DNA of 64,000 bases, from the NCBI GenBank assembly GCA_001599715.1, contig BCHU01000009.1:186001-250000 (forward strand), written 5' to 3'. Each line of letters opens with the position of its first letter. Position 1 is the stretch's first letter. Positions 35,750 to 48,813 of the stretch are shown in pieces. Both the position numbers and the translations under genes were made by a program. The notes under the pieces are model-generated. The model did not search any database and was not told the DNA's origin. It worked only from the letters and a program-made list of their open reading frames with translations. The stretch comes from Phaeotremella fagi (taxonomy: Eukaryota > Basidiomycota > Tremellomycetes > Tremellales > Phaeotremellaceae).

Positions 35750-36679
35750 TTAGACGGTTGCTACCGGTGTAGAAACCTGATTCCCTATGGGATTGTTCAA
35801 CCCACCCCAATAAAGTCGTCCAGCAACTTCCTTGACTACCCAATTAATGCCTTCTTCTAAACCTGATCCAGTGAATGCTGAACAGGGATGAACGACCCAT
35901 CGATGAGAAACGATTGAAGGGAGTGATAAAGCCTTAGACAAGTTAACACTGGTATCAAATCAAGATGGCTCGATAACTTACATCACGAATCTCTTCTAAC
36001 GTCAAGGACCCCTCCAAATCCTGTTTATTGGCAAAAACCAATAAAGTAGCTCCGGAAAGTCTCTATCAAAGGGGTATTCAGTTGGCATCATCGGAAAAAG
36101 GAATTACTACACACCTCTTCCTGAAGTAAACCTTTCAGTTCAGCTTCACAATCTTTCATCCGTAATTTATCAGATGAATCGACGACCCAAACAACCGCGT
36201 CTGTAGATTCGAAATAATTTCTCCAATACGGACGTAAAGTCTTTTGACCACCGACATCCCCTATATCGTTGGTTTCATTATTCTGAACATGACTATACGG
36301 AATAATGGTTACTCACATATATTCAATGTATAGCTATAATCCGGAGTTAGTTTTACACAAAGTCAACTGATATGGTCAACTCACCCATCCCTTATCAAAG
36401 TCTTGATGTTAAACCCAAGAGTCGGACTAACTAGATTGATATCCTCGTCATTCAATTTCTTCAGTATAGTCGTTTTACCAGCGTTATCCAAACCTCTATA
36501 AACGAGACTCTCAAATCAGTTCCCGACTTCATCAGACGATAAAAAACAAAAACTGACAGAAACAATATCCTCATTTCCTTGGATTTAGCTTTATTTTTTC
36601 TCAGTATCGTTAGAAGACCTATGGGATTTCGGTTCAATCAGATTTGTGCCATTCATTTTTACATCGTGAACATACCCAT
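35750..36679 (-). CDS. ARL2: ARF-like GTPase ARL2
   Basis: ARL2 regulates tubulin folding and cofactor D. The start codon sits on a 4-nt first exon ATGG (36679-36676). A 57-nt intron (GTATGT...CCATAG, 36675-36619) follows, and joining gives Met-Gly-Leu-Leu-Thr-Ile-Leu, the exact family N-terminus with a myristoylatable-looking Gly2. Next come [17 protein letters not shown] (P-loop), [10 protein letters not shown] (switch I), [18 protein letters not shown] (switch II), VFANKQDL and the base-binding region near VHPCSAFTG. The tail after [13 protein letters not shown] extends about 20 residues. Unspliced, the codon before Gly-Leu-Leu is ATA, so the tiny exon is needed. It is divergent from the NDUFAF6-like gene by 213 bases and convergent with the NCS1 gene. 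Confidence 0.93.
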
Positions 36680-36892
36680 TTTGTTGGTGAAAACGAGGAA
36701 CACTGGAAAATCTTGGAATTATTATTGTTGTTATCGGTTAACAGTGAGCCGAGGTCGATCGAAAGAAACCCAAAATTTCCAAGATTTGATTCAAAATTTG
36801 GACTCAAAACCATCCTATTTCCATATAAAACATCTTTGAAAGGAAGTGAAATAGAGATCAACTGGAAGATATTCACATATAAAATCTCGACA
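36680..36892. promoter_or_regulatory. Bidirectional promoter, ARL2 and NDUFAF6-like
   Basis: These 213 bases lie between two divergent start codons. Open frames crossing it are shadows. Confidence 0.55.
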
Positions 36893-38113
36893 ATGTTTCG
36901 GAAAACTCCATTTCTTTTCAGAAATTTGAATCTCAGGACATCTTCGAACCCTCCCAAGGGATCAAGAGTAATCGACACCCGATTCTATTCAACATCAATG
37001 TCTAAACCGTCATTGAACGTTCCATCAGGTTCTGGTGGACCTCAAAACCCTATAGAATATTGTTCATCTCTAGTGCAGAGGTTAGATCCTGAATCATGGT
37101 TGGTCAGTTATTTCTGGCCGAAGAGGGAGAGAGCGTGGTGGTTAGCATGGAGAGCTTTCAACGTGAGTTAAAACTTTTAAGAATTTTGTTCATAAACTTT
37201 TTGTCATGCTCAACGTTGACCGTTTTTTAGATCGAATTACATCTAATCTCTACTACCGTTACTCAACCCGCTTTGGCAGCTATCAGATTCCAATTCTGGC
37301 GGGACGCTTTAACCTCAATCTTCTCATCGTCAACTTCCACAGATAAAAGTGGAATCCCCCAACATCCAGTGACAGTTCTCTTGTCCGATTTAAAAGCCCA
37401 CAGACCAATACAGAAATACTATCTCAGTCAGATGATAGATGTAAGAGTAAGTATGACGTATCTCTCACAAAAGAAGCAATCAATTTGCTAACCGACCCAA
37501 CCAGGCTAAAATTCTTTCTAAACCGAACTCCCCAACCCTTCAAACCCATTTAGATCTCCACACCCCACTCCAAACTTCCCTCCTCCTAGGTCCACTCCCA
37601 ATCCTCCTTCCTCCAACCAATCCATCCCAATCAAAAATCTCCCACACCCTCTCTCACCTTTCAACACTCCTCTGCACCACCTCTTTACTCCGTACCCTAC
37701 CTGTCCAACTGAATTCCAAAAGAACGCTCAATCTACCTAATGGGATCATGGGTAAACATTCGATAGTGGAGGAAGAGGTTTTGAGGAAGGGTGGGGAGGC
37801 TAAAGGGTTACGGGACGCTTGTTGGGAAATTGGAACTAGGGGGATGGACGAGTTGATCACTGCCAGACGAGAGCTGAAGGCTGATAATGGTAAAATCTTA
37901 CCTAATTCAGTGGTACCGTTGTTTCTTTCTACCGTGGGTGGATTTCATTCAGTGCTAAAGGATATCGCTAACTTGGCATTTTAGGTACCCGCCGAAAATT
38001 ATCTTAAAAGATTAGAGAAATTAGATTTCGACGTTTTCAATCCAGAATTACAAAAACATGATTGGAGGTTGGCACCTAAAATTTGGTGGACTTATCAAAG
38101 TGGGAAATTGTAA
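36893..38113 (+). CDS. Complex I assembly factor NDUFAF6-like (squalene/phytoene synthase fold)
   Basis: This is a mitochondrial protein of the trans-isoprenyl diphosphate synthase fold, needed in animals for early complex I assembly. Four exons encode about 350 residues. The N-terminal 30 residues (FRKTPFLFRNLNLRTSS) form an amphipathic Arg/Ser-rich presequence. The family core begins with YCSSLVQRLDPESWLVSYFWPKRERAWWLAWRAFNIELHLI, continues with RFQFWRDAL and HPVTVLLSDL, and ends with PAENYLKRLEKLDFDVFNPELQ and a final Trp-rich WRLAPKIWWTY. The Asp-rich catalytic motifs of true phytoene synthases are not evident, as expected for NDUFAF6. The last intron is GTGGGT...TTTTAG near 37932-37983. 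The stop is at 38111-38113. Confidence 0.8.
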
Positions 38114-38367
38114 ACGTAGACATTATCCGACATCATAGATGATATAATTTGCATGGTAATCGTACATGTCGTCAACCTATTGATTTATAGATAAGATCAT
38201 ATCTTATCGTTTGATATATCCGTCAAATGGTATAAATGGTTTTTAGCTTCTCAGGTCTTCCGAAACGGAAAATCATTTCGAAAATGAACCAGAAGATCTC
38301 GTCGTCCTTCCATCATCATCCTGAAACTCTGTTAGAACAAAATCCGATTTCGAAAACACTTGAGAAC
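38114..38367. other. Convergent 3' spacer, NDUFAF6-like and RAE1
   Basis: This 254-base stretch lies between two convergent stop codons. No gene was seen. Confidence 0.5.
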
Positions 38368-40106
38368 TAACTATTCTTCTTTCTCGCCTCTCCGTCGACC
38401 ATAGTATGTAGCATAACCTTCGTAACCATGTTAGGAGTATTGCCTGCGAAACCCCGAGACCAATCGTAAGATAAAGCGCTAAACGTTGATATCAGCTCGG
38501 TATTCCGGATCCCGACTCTAGATCCCAACTCACTAAGCAAGAATGGTTCGATCGTGATTGAACGATGTCGATACGATTGGTGTACCCAAATTCAAGTTGT
38601 TCAGATCGTCAAGGTTACCATTATTCAACTCCTTGGCCGAGAAAGCTAAACATTACGATCAATAGCGTTTCCTGGAAGCTATGATACAAGGGACTTACTT
38701 TTAATCTTTTGTTTCATTTTTCCGTCCCAGAACGTGATACTTCCGTCTGACCCAGCAGTACAGAACGTTCCAAATTCGCGATGGAAAGTGACGGCGTTGA
38801 CGGCAAAGACGTTTTGTTTGGAATCTTTGTTAACACTACCGTTGGATAGAGGGATATCGTATCTATGACATTTGAAGGAATAATTTTTGCTAAAAGACGG
38901 GAAAAGGGTGTTAATCAAATACTGGAGACAAATACTTCGGCATAGATTTTCACTCACCTGTCGATATTTGCAAAAACCCCATTCTCGTTGTTTGGCATAC
39001 CCACAGTAACAGGAGGAGCATTGATTGACAAGTCGTGAACTCTATAAGGTTAGCACAGCTCCACCATAATTACTCACTGGAAGGCAATTCTCCCTTCGAT
39101 ACCACCGATAGCGTACCCATCGCCAGTAGGGAAACATGCGACTGTACGGGTCTGCCACTTGAGCGGGGAGTCGATGCACTATTAAAACATAGGTTAGCAC
39201 CAAATTTACGAACAGTATAAAAATCATAGACTTACTCTGTGTATACGTTCTGGGTGAGCGAGGTTGATGATATATATTTTTCTGTCAGCGGTGGCGACAA
39301 CCTGTTATCAGAAAGGCTTATCAGAGACCAGTAACAATTTGTCACAAAAAGATGATCTACCAATAACTGTTGAGCGCTATCCATCGAGTAAACTCTATCC
39401 GATAACGCAATTTCTCCCAAAAAGTAAGGTTGTCCAGAAGCCATCTTCCCTATATCCCAATACTAAAACCAGAAATCAGTACAACGATCTTTGACTGATG
39501 CCAAAGTCGCCTATAGACATACTTTGATTTTATGATCCCATGAACCAGTCACTAAACAATTAAGCGATTCGATGAAAGTTAGAGCTTTGACGGGTTGTTG
39601 ATGAACGTTTGAGGGTTCTCCGATTTTATGAGGTGTGCCCATGAAATTCGCTCCTGGTGCTTGTTCGGAATCGTAGACGAAAGCGTTGTTATCACATCCA
39701 CCTGAGAATAGATATCTTCCATCCTATGATGTATCAGTAATTTTTCCTATACAGGAAAATGAACTTGGCCTTACTGCCGACCAACAAATGTCGAGAACTG
39801 GTGCTTGGTTTTCGTGTTGATATCGACTGAGGGCAATGTAAGGTCCAGCTGATGATTGAGCGTGATAAAGCATGACCTAAGAGTTGAGGAGTGAGTGAAT
39901 GGAGAATTAGATTGGGGGGCGAGAATGGTAAGAACGCAACAGAATGGAGGAATAGCATGGAGACCAAAATGAAAACAACATACCCAACCTGACCAACTTG
40001 CGACGGCTATGATATTCCTCGTTGGAGAGAAAGCTATTTTGGTGATAGAATCTGAAGGTGGATCTGCGAGTTCCACATCTGGCTTCGTAGTACTGTATAA
40101 ACTCAT
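38368..40106 (-). CDS. RAE1: RAE1/GLE2 WD-repeat mRNA export factor
   Basis: This is a seven-bladed WD40 protein of the nuclear pore that binds the Nup98 GLEBS motif and supports mRNA export. Eight or so exons read in order [112 protein letters not shown] (the diagnostic RAE1 stretch), [26 protein letters not shown] and [30 protein letters not shown] near the stop at 38368. The start at 40106 is the first Met. The length of about 350 residues is normal. It is divergent from HGH1 by 195 bases. Confidence 0.93.
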
Positions 40107-40301
40107 CTTGAAGATAGATAAGTTTTAATGAAGTGGGAACGAGAAGTAGAAGAAAAAGAAGATGTGGAAATGCAAGAGAGGTTAGAAGATTCAACCAGCT
40201 ACACCGTGGGAAAGTAGTCGTTTGTATGTACAAAAAAATTGAGAATGAGAACATCCAATTTCATTGCTCAGCAATCAACCTAATTATTATCACTTACCAC
40301 A
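40107..40301. promoter_or_regulatory. Bidirectional promoter, RAE1 and HGH1
   Basis: This 195-base segment between divergent start codons must serve both genes. Confidence 0.55.
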
Positions 40302-42046
40302 ATGGCATCCCTGACAGAACTGTTCGAATTCTTGTCCTCTCCGAACCCATCAGCTCGTCATCTAGCTCTTCAAAATCTGATAGGTCACACACCCAAGAAT
40401 TCTCCTCAAAGAAATATCTTCATCCCATCTTCATTCGCAAGTACAGCTATGAACGGTACTGGCTTGGGTGGTAGTGGTGGTTCGAATAGTATTCAACAAT
40501 CTGATAAAGTCAAAATCGAAGCTTTGAAAGATTTGACTAGTCTTTGTAGGGACCAAGCTGTATGTTTTTTTCTGTTTGTTACCATGTTCAACATCTGATT
40601 GTATGAGTAGATCATCGCCCATGACGCTTTATCTGCGCTTATCAATTTATCTGATAATCTAGCCGTTGCTAGACATTTGGTTGATCCAGAATTCCTAGTT
40701 TGGCTCGTTTCTTATACTGCCGTATGTCGTTCCTATTCCATTCTATCAAATCCCAACTAAACTCATACCCTTAGAACACCACATCCCCCCTCTCCCCTTT
40801 AACATCAATGCTTCTTTCCAATCTAACTTCCCATCCCTCACTCCTAACACCTATCGCAACCCTCAAAATCCCAATTGTACCACTACCCAAATCGAAAATC
40901 TATCCGCCATGGTTCCTACCAGCCTCGGCATCTTCCTCATCATCCATTCATCCAGATTACAGAGATCCAAGTGTACTACCACCAAATGCTGAAGCTGGTC
41001 AGGAGGAAGAAACGGAGATTGAAGGTTTACGAGCGTTAGTTCAGGCTTTTGAAGATGGGGCCGGGGAAGGTGTGAAGGATTCAAAGGGGAAGAGGAAAGG
41101 TGAATGTCATTTTTTGGCATCGGTTTTCGCTAATGTTTCAATGGTATGTGGGATTGTTCAATGAAGAAAGTAGTGGTACTGATCTGTATTATAGGTGCCC
41201 GGTACTAGGCCTTTGCTACTTACACCCCAACCTGTTTTCCCTTTACCTACCCAATCTTCACCTTCAGAAACGGATGAACCTCTTTTAACGAAGATCGTTG
41301 TCTACACTGAACATAGCGATACGATACGTCGTGGAGGTGCTTTGGGTTGTATAAAAAATTGTGCGATGGATAGGGCAAGTATGGGATGGCTTTTGGCTTC
41401 GGAGGGTATGTCCTTGATCTATTAAGTCTTGTCACTCCTGACACCCGACATAGATGATAGAGTTCGACTTCCATCGGATTCTAGTCGAATGGTGAAAGGT
41501 GTCGATGTGTTGCCATGGGTTATGAGTCCACTAATGGGTCCCGAAGAATATGACATCGACGTGGGTCATATCATTCAAGGAAATGTTATATAAACTAATC
41601 ACTACGTAGGATACGGAGCTTTTACCCCCAACTCTTCAATTCCTTCCTCCGACGAAAGTGAGAGAAAGGGATACAGTCCTAAGAATGATGTGTGTCGAGA
41701 TCCTCCTTTTATTATCAACCAGTAAGTCCAACGATTCTTGCAAGAGACATGTCTGATCGGAAATAGCATACACCGGTCGTCAAGCACTACGTAAAAGAGG
41801 TGCATACGTCGTAGTGAGAGAAGCCCATAAAGTGGAAACAGATCAACCAGTGAGTTTTAATAAATCTGCAATTCATCATCTTTGAGTGCTAACTTGGATA
41901 AGATCAAGGAAGCAATAGAAAGATTGGTATCCTTACTTCAAGGTGAGGAAGGTGCTGATACACGTCGAGAACATGTGGAAGATTTGGTACGGGTTGAAAA
42001 AGGATCGGAGGGAGTGGACGTTGAGGATGATGTTATGGAGGTTTAG
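40302..42046 (+). CDS. HGH1: HGH1 homologue (eEF2 folding adaptor)
   Basis: This is an armadillo/HEAT-type repeat protein that in yeast links eEF2 to TRiC and Hsp90 for folding. About seven exons encode roughly 420 residues. Landmarks are LTELFEFLSSPNPSARHLALQNLIGHT at the start, IIAHDALSALINLSDN, SPLTSMLLSNLTSHP, HFLASVFANVSMVPGTRPLLL, RRGGALGCIKNCAMD (the family signature), LLPWVMSPLMGPEEYDIDD-type sequence (VLPWVMSPLMG) and an ILLLLSTTYTGRQALRKRGAY region. An acidic tail follows. An insert of about 40 Ser/Pro/Glu-rich residues sits in the middle, longer than in yeast. The stop is at 42044-42046. Confidence 0.9.
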
Positions 42047-42350
42047 GATTTTAGACATAGATTAATAATTGGACATGGATGATTTCGCATGTCACTCAAT
42101 TTCGTTTCCACCGGGAGACTTTTCATTTCTCATTGTCTTTCTCCTTAGACCTGGCAATACGTCCAAAGTCCCTCTCTCTTACCCAGTACACTCTGACACT
42201 CTTTGCTCATGTATGCATAGGGTGGAAATTAAAGACGAGAGAAATTGGTTAATCGACGACCGGCGTATCACGTGACATTCATTGTTTTCAATTATTAATT
42301 ATTTCTGAAATCTGAGATACATCTCCAACTTCAACAACCAACATTCAAGA
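42047..42350. promoter_or_regulatory. RIO2 upstream region
   Basis: This short spacer between two plus-strand genes contains an AT-rich segment (TTCAATTATTAATTATTTC near 42288). Nothing else was recognised. Confidence 0.4.
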
Positions 42351-44344
<1,994 letters not shown>

Positions 44345-44498
44345 AGTGATTACTTGAGCGAACTCTTGTAGAGATGATGTTATGTTCATTCAATTCAATT
44401 CATACGTTGAAACCTTCTCGTCATGATAATCGTTACAAACTCGAAACACGTAGCCTATCAAAGAACAGATTCTGATCTTGACCGAGCCACTATTGGAC

Positions 44499-45238
44499 CT
44501 AATAATCAAACCAACCTAATGGTTCACCAACTGCGAAAACAGCTCCACCCTCTTCAGAACGACGGGTGTCGATAGAATGGAAAGTTGGGGTAGGGTTGAC
44601 GTTGGCTTTATGAGCTCGAACTGGGTGTGGTGTGTGAGCGTGAATACGGTTTGTGAAGGTAGGAGATGGGACTCACCGTGAATAGCTTTCCCTTGTTCAA
44701 TCTCGATTTCTCCAATGTAATCGATACCGCCTGGGCGGGTTACTGTAAAGTAACGAAGGGGGTGGTAGAACTGTCCATCGTTAGCATCAGGTTGAATGAA
44801 GGAAGGACACTCACAGAGATACCTTTCTTATCACCACCTTCAACACTCAAATCAAGACTAGCAACCTCTTTCAAACCATGTCTAACGTCTTCACTAAGAA
44901 AGTGAAAACAACACAATCAGTAAAAGAAGAGAATTCGACCGACAGACGAAACCTACACAGCTAGTTTATTGATCTTAACCAAAACTTCATGTTTGACTGT
45001 ATGAGCTTCAAAAACCTCTAAGCCGACACTATCAATCTTGATAACTGGACTAACGGTCGAATCGGGTGGGAGAGTTGATTTATGGGAATGTTCTTCTGAA
45101 TGGGTGTGGGTGGTTAAACCGGCTTGGGAGGCTAGGTTCGAAGCGTGCTCGGTGGCTTTGGCGGTTAGGGTTGTTGCTGCGTCCTGGGGAGTGTTTAGTT
45201 GGGGTTAGGGGTGGGGAACTTACTATGATACCTTGCAT
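44499..45238 (-). CDS. Orphan protein of about 150 residues
   Basis: Five short exons are joined by consistent GT-AG introns: after MQGII (near 45222-45187), at LAV/EDV, after KGIS and after GKAIH. The open spliced frame, with five conserved-type junctions and no stop, makes a real gene likely. An Ala-rich helix (DAATTLTAKATEHASNLASQAG) is followed by VIKIDSVGLEVFEAHTVKHEVLVKINKL, a beta-like segment FYHPLRYFTVTRPGGIDYIGEIEIEQGKAI, and SIDTRRSEEGGAVFAVGEPLGWFDY at the end. No known domain, signal peptide or membrane helix is seen. The gene is convergent with RIO2, 155 bases away. Its alternating hydrophobic pattern suggests a small all-beta fold. Confidence 0.65.
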
Positions 45239-45526
45239 TGTTGATTGTTGTTGGTATATGTTGTAGTAGTAGTAGAGAACAAGTGGTGCTGTGTTACTTA
45301 CTACTCCCACTCCTATGTGCACGGTGACACACTATGACGATATACCTTGTGGCGAAGGGCAAGTGGCAATTCTTCATCAGGAGTGTTCATTCCAATCAAT
45401 TATATCAATCATTCATCTCATTTCTCAGACAAGGGGGTTTTCAACTCCAAATCCACCCCTTCCCCATTCACGTTCACGTACAAAATCCACCACCATCAAA
45501 TGACAAGTCTTATTCGAACATCAGAA

Positions 45527-47829
45527 TTAGAACAAGATACCACTAATCTTCTGCCAAACAGTTTCAGCCTTGTATTTAACTAAATCTTCCGCCTCCATCT
45601 CGTCGAGTTCCCTACGACCCGTGTCGAAATCTATATCTTTCAATGCTACAACCTTGGATTTAGTGGCCAATTTCCAACCTATCCATGCGATAAAGAACAC
45701 TGGGAGAGCTTGAGTTGGGTCAGTTGGGTTGTATTTCTTGTGGATGTAGTGATGAGAGACGACTTACTGATGTAGGCGGCGAAGAATCCTGAGACTGTAA
45801 AGTTGCCTTGGAGGAAGACTGTGAAACCTAAATAACGATTCAGTTATAGTGGCGGGAAAATGATACCATCAATACTCACCGTTGAACAAGATAATGACCG
45901 TGAAGAAAATCAAACCGTACCAAGAGAGCCACGGTTGAAGAGGGGCTCTGTACGGGAAATCATCTCTCGACAATCCCTGGGCTTTCAAACCGTAATAGAA
46001 TCTCAAATATGATATCAAGATAGCCCACCAAGTGATGATTCCAGTAATCGCACTGAGATTGTATAACCAGTTGAAAGCTGTAACAGCAGCTTCACCACCT
46101 GTGTTCAAATAGGCCAAAACTCCAAAGGCACCGGTGACAACAACACACCAAATTGGTAAACCACTTTTCGTACATTTCTTGAAGAATTTTGGCATCATTC
46201 CACCGAGAGCTAGTGCGTAGAGTGTACGGGATGAAGCGTAGAGATCAGAGTTACCTGCTGACCATGCTGCGATGAGGATGACGGCGTTGATGATTGAAGG
46301 TAGAGCTTGGATTCCAGCGTTATTTATGGCGATAACGAAAGGTGAGGATGTGGCTGTTCCGGATCCGTTTAGAAGGTTGGGGTCATCGTAGGGTACCAAG
46401 ACTGAGATTACGAAGATACCGAGGACGTAGAAGAATAGGAGACGGAAAAAGACTCTCTTAATAGCCTTTGGGACGGTTTTACGTGGATTTTGAGCTTCAC
46501 CGAGGGTTGTGGCGATAATTTCAGTTCCGATGAAAGAGAACGCTGCTTGGACCTAAAAAATATCAGCAAACTGAGGTCATTTTCTGGCTTTTTGGTGTTT
46601 GACCGGACATACGAATACGTTCCAGAAGGCTAAGAACTTCCCCCAATTGCCTGGGATGTATCCATCTCCAGCATCGATAGAAATGTTGTTGAAAGGTCCC
46701 GGATCAGCCCAATATCTGAATCCGATGACGTCGTGGGAAGGACCGCCACCTGCCATCAAAACAATACCCAAAATGATCAATCCGACGATAGTAACGACCT
46801 TGATAGCCGAGAACCAGAATTCAGCTTCTCCATAAGCTTTAGCGCCCCAGAAATTGATGAACAGGATAAGGACGAAAAGGACGGTGATGTAGACGGCGGA
46901 ATTGGTGTTCGAGTCCCAATACGAGATGACGATTGAGGCCGCCACAATCTCTGTTGGGATTGTTATGGCGTAGGAATACCAGTAGTTGAATCCTAAGGCG
47001 AAACCGAGGGCTGGGTCGACGAAACGGGTTGCGTAGTGGGTGAACCCTCCCGCTACGGGGTAGAGGGTTGACATTTCACCTAGAGCCACCTAGGGTGGGG
47101 TTCAGTTTTGGTGAGAGTAGGGAAATAATCTAAGTTAACATACCATCATTGAGTAGCTATAACATATCAGATTAGTATTTAGATAGTACAGTACACTGTT
47201 CAAACTTACACCATGGACGACATGAAGATATATCCCAGCCATGTCCCAACTGGACCACCAGAATTTAGAGCAGCTCCAGATCCGAGGAAAAGACCTAAGA
47301 GTGTCGAGCGTCAGTCTCAGCATACAGTCACTCTGTCGCTTCATGCATGACCCCGTCAATCCCCATATCCATCGAGATGATCACCACACTGTAGTCCCAT
47401 CATCCCCATGCATGTTTTGATTCTTCCCAATTTCAATTTCAATTTCCGCTTTTATCGGACCGAAAATTTTTCGATCACTCCTGCAAGGCAATGTCCACTC
47501 ACCAGTTCCAATAGCACCACCGATAGCTATCATTGCCAAATGTCTAGATTTGAGTGAACGATGAACGGCACCTTCACCACCAGCTACGCCTATGGATCAA
47601 CCAATATCAGTAGATGTCCAGTAAATTTACTTCTACCGCCAAAAAGGGTAACCACAAACACACCTGGACCATCAACGATCAAACCATTCTGTTCAACATG
47701 ACGAGCCGCTTTTTCAGCGTCATATTCACCAGCAGCAGTCGCTGAGACGTAAACACCTTCACCATCGTTTGAGGTATCTCCATTAAATCTTTTATCGCCG
47801 TTGACGGCTTTTTCATCTTTGCCCTCCAT
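45527..47829 (-). CDS. Amino-acid permease (yeast AAP/YAT family)
   Basis: This is a plasma-membrane proton:amino-acid symporter. Eight or so exons encode about 550 residues with twelve helices. After a 75-residue hydrophilic N-terminus come the family start HRSLKSRHLAMIAIGGAIGTGLF and LGSGAALNSGGPVGTWLGYIF, then VALGEMSTLYPVAGGFTHYATRFVDPALGFALGFNYWYSYA. AAFSFIGTEIIATTLGEAQNPRKTVPKAI (cytoplasmic signature), SPFVIAINNAGI, SAGNSDLYASSRTLYALAL and SGLPIWCVVVTG follow. The C-terminus has MEAEDLVKYKAETVWQKI. The stop is at 45527, on a last exon after an intron near 45770. One intron (47295-47501, 207 nt) is several times longer than usual. Three GATAAG motifs precede the start, consistent with nitrogen regulation. 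Confidence 0.93.
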
Positions 47830-48813
47830 CTTGACACGAAATTAAAAGCAAATATGTGATTTGAAACGATATTCTTTTAATCGTTAAAAGAGACAAGTTG
47901 AAAGAATAAACAGATAGACAAGGTCTTATAAATTGAATTATGGCTCGTGACTAGCCAACATGAAAATTTCATCTACTTATCTCGTAAAACAAGCATCATG
48001 GCTTTTTCCAGCTCCACTACAGGCTATAGCTTCCGAGAATAGAATTTGATTTGGTGTCAAAAAGAGCATTCTCGCTTGGTATAAGCTTAAAAAGTCGTCC
48101 AATAGTATCTTTTGCTTCCTTATCTCATGGTAGATCACACGATGTTAACAGTCAGGAGAGGGAATTTTTTCTTTCGAAAACTCGCTTAATGGACCATGCG
48201 GATTTGCCATATGGAAATTAATTTTTTAGTGTCCAACAAAACTGCGATTTATACGGAGTAGGTTAAGCTACTGAATTGAATTGGATTCTACTGTACAGTA
48301 AACACGAGCTACGTCTCCCGTCTCTCTACATATAGCTTGTGCATAGGAGGTGAACAGTCAAGTTAAGTTACGGCTTGCAGATGGAAGATCAAGCCAAAAA
48401 TTCATTAAAATATCCAATGACGTAATGTATATTTACGACTCTTATGTAACTAACCTATTAAATTTAGATATCTTATCTGCTGTAGATCGATATGATTGGC
48501 TCAGATTGTAGTGTAGACGAAGATCCGGGACATGTGGTGTTAGGCATGTGGTCGTACGAAGTTTGGCAGACTTTCGTTGTGAAATGCTATTGTTGGAATC
48601 CTGGGGTAAATGAGTGTTTAAGAGTCAGGTCCGAGGGGGTACACCTGATGTTATACAACAAGGAAGCTTGTGTGTGTTATCCTTTAATCATTGTATGGTT
48701 CAATGGGTATTAGTAGACAATCGATAAAAACGATCTTCTACGGCACAGCAATGCAATAATTGCAGTCACCAATACAGAAACAGATACATAGAAACTACCA
48801 TCGATCAAACCAA
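47830..48813. promoter_or_regulatory. Upstream region of the amino-acid permease with GATA motifs
   Basis: CTTATC, which is GATAAG on the permease sense strand, occurs at 47976-47981, 48119-48124 and 48472-48477, that is about 150, 290 and 645 bases upstream of the start codon. A 73-codon frame at 48492-48713 has no support. The rest is AT-rich. Confidence 0.5.

Noticed and set aside
36644..37171. Long plus-strand frame beginning MCHSFLH
   Set aside because: It reads through the ARL2 first intron and leader before entering the NDUFAF6-like exon. The conserved product with presequence starts at 36893.
48492..48713. Plus-strand 73-codon frame
   Set aside because: No splice support, no recognisable composition, and it lies in the permease upstream region.
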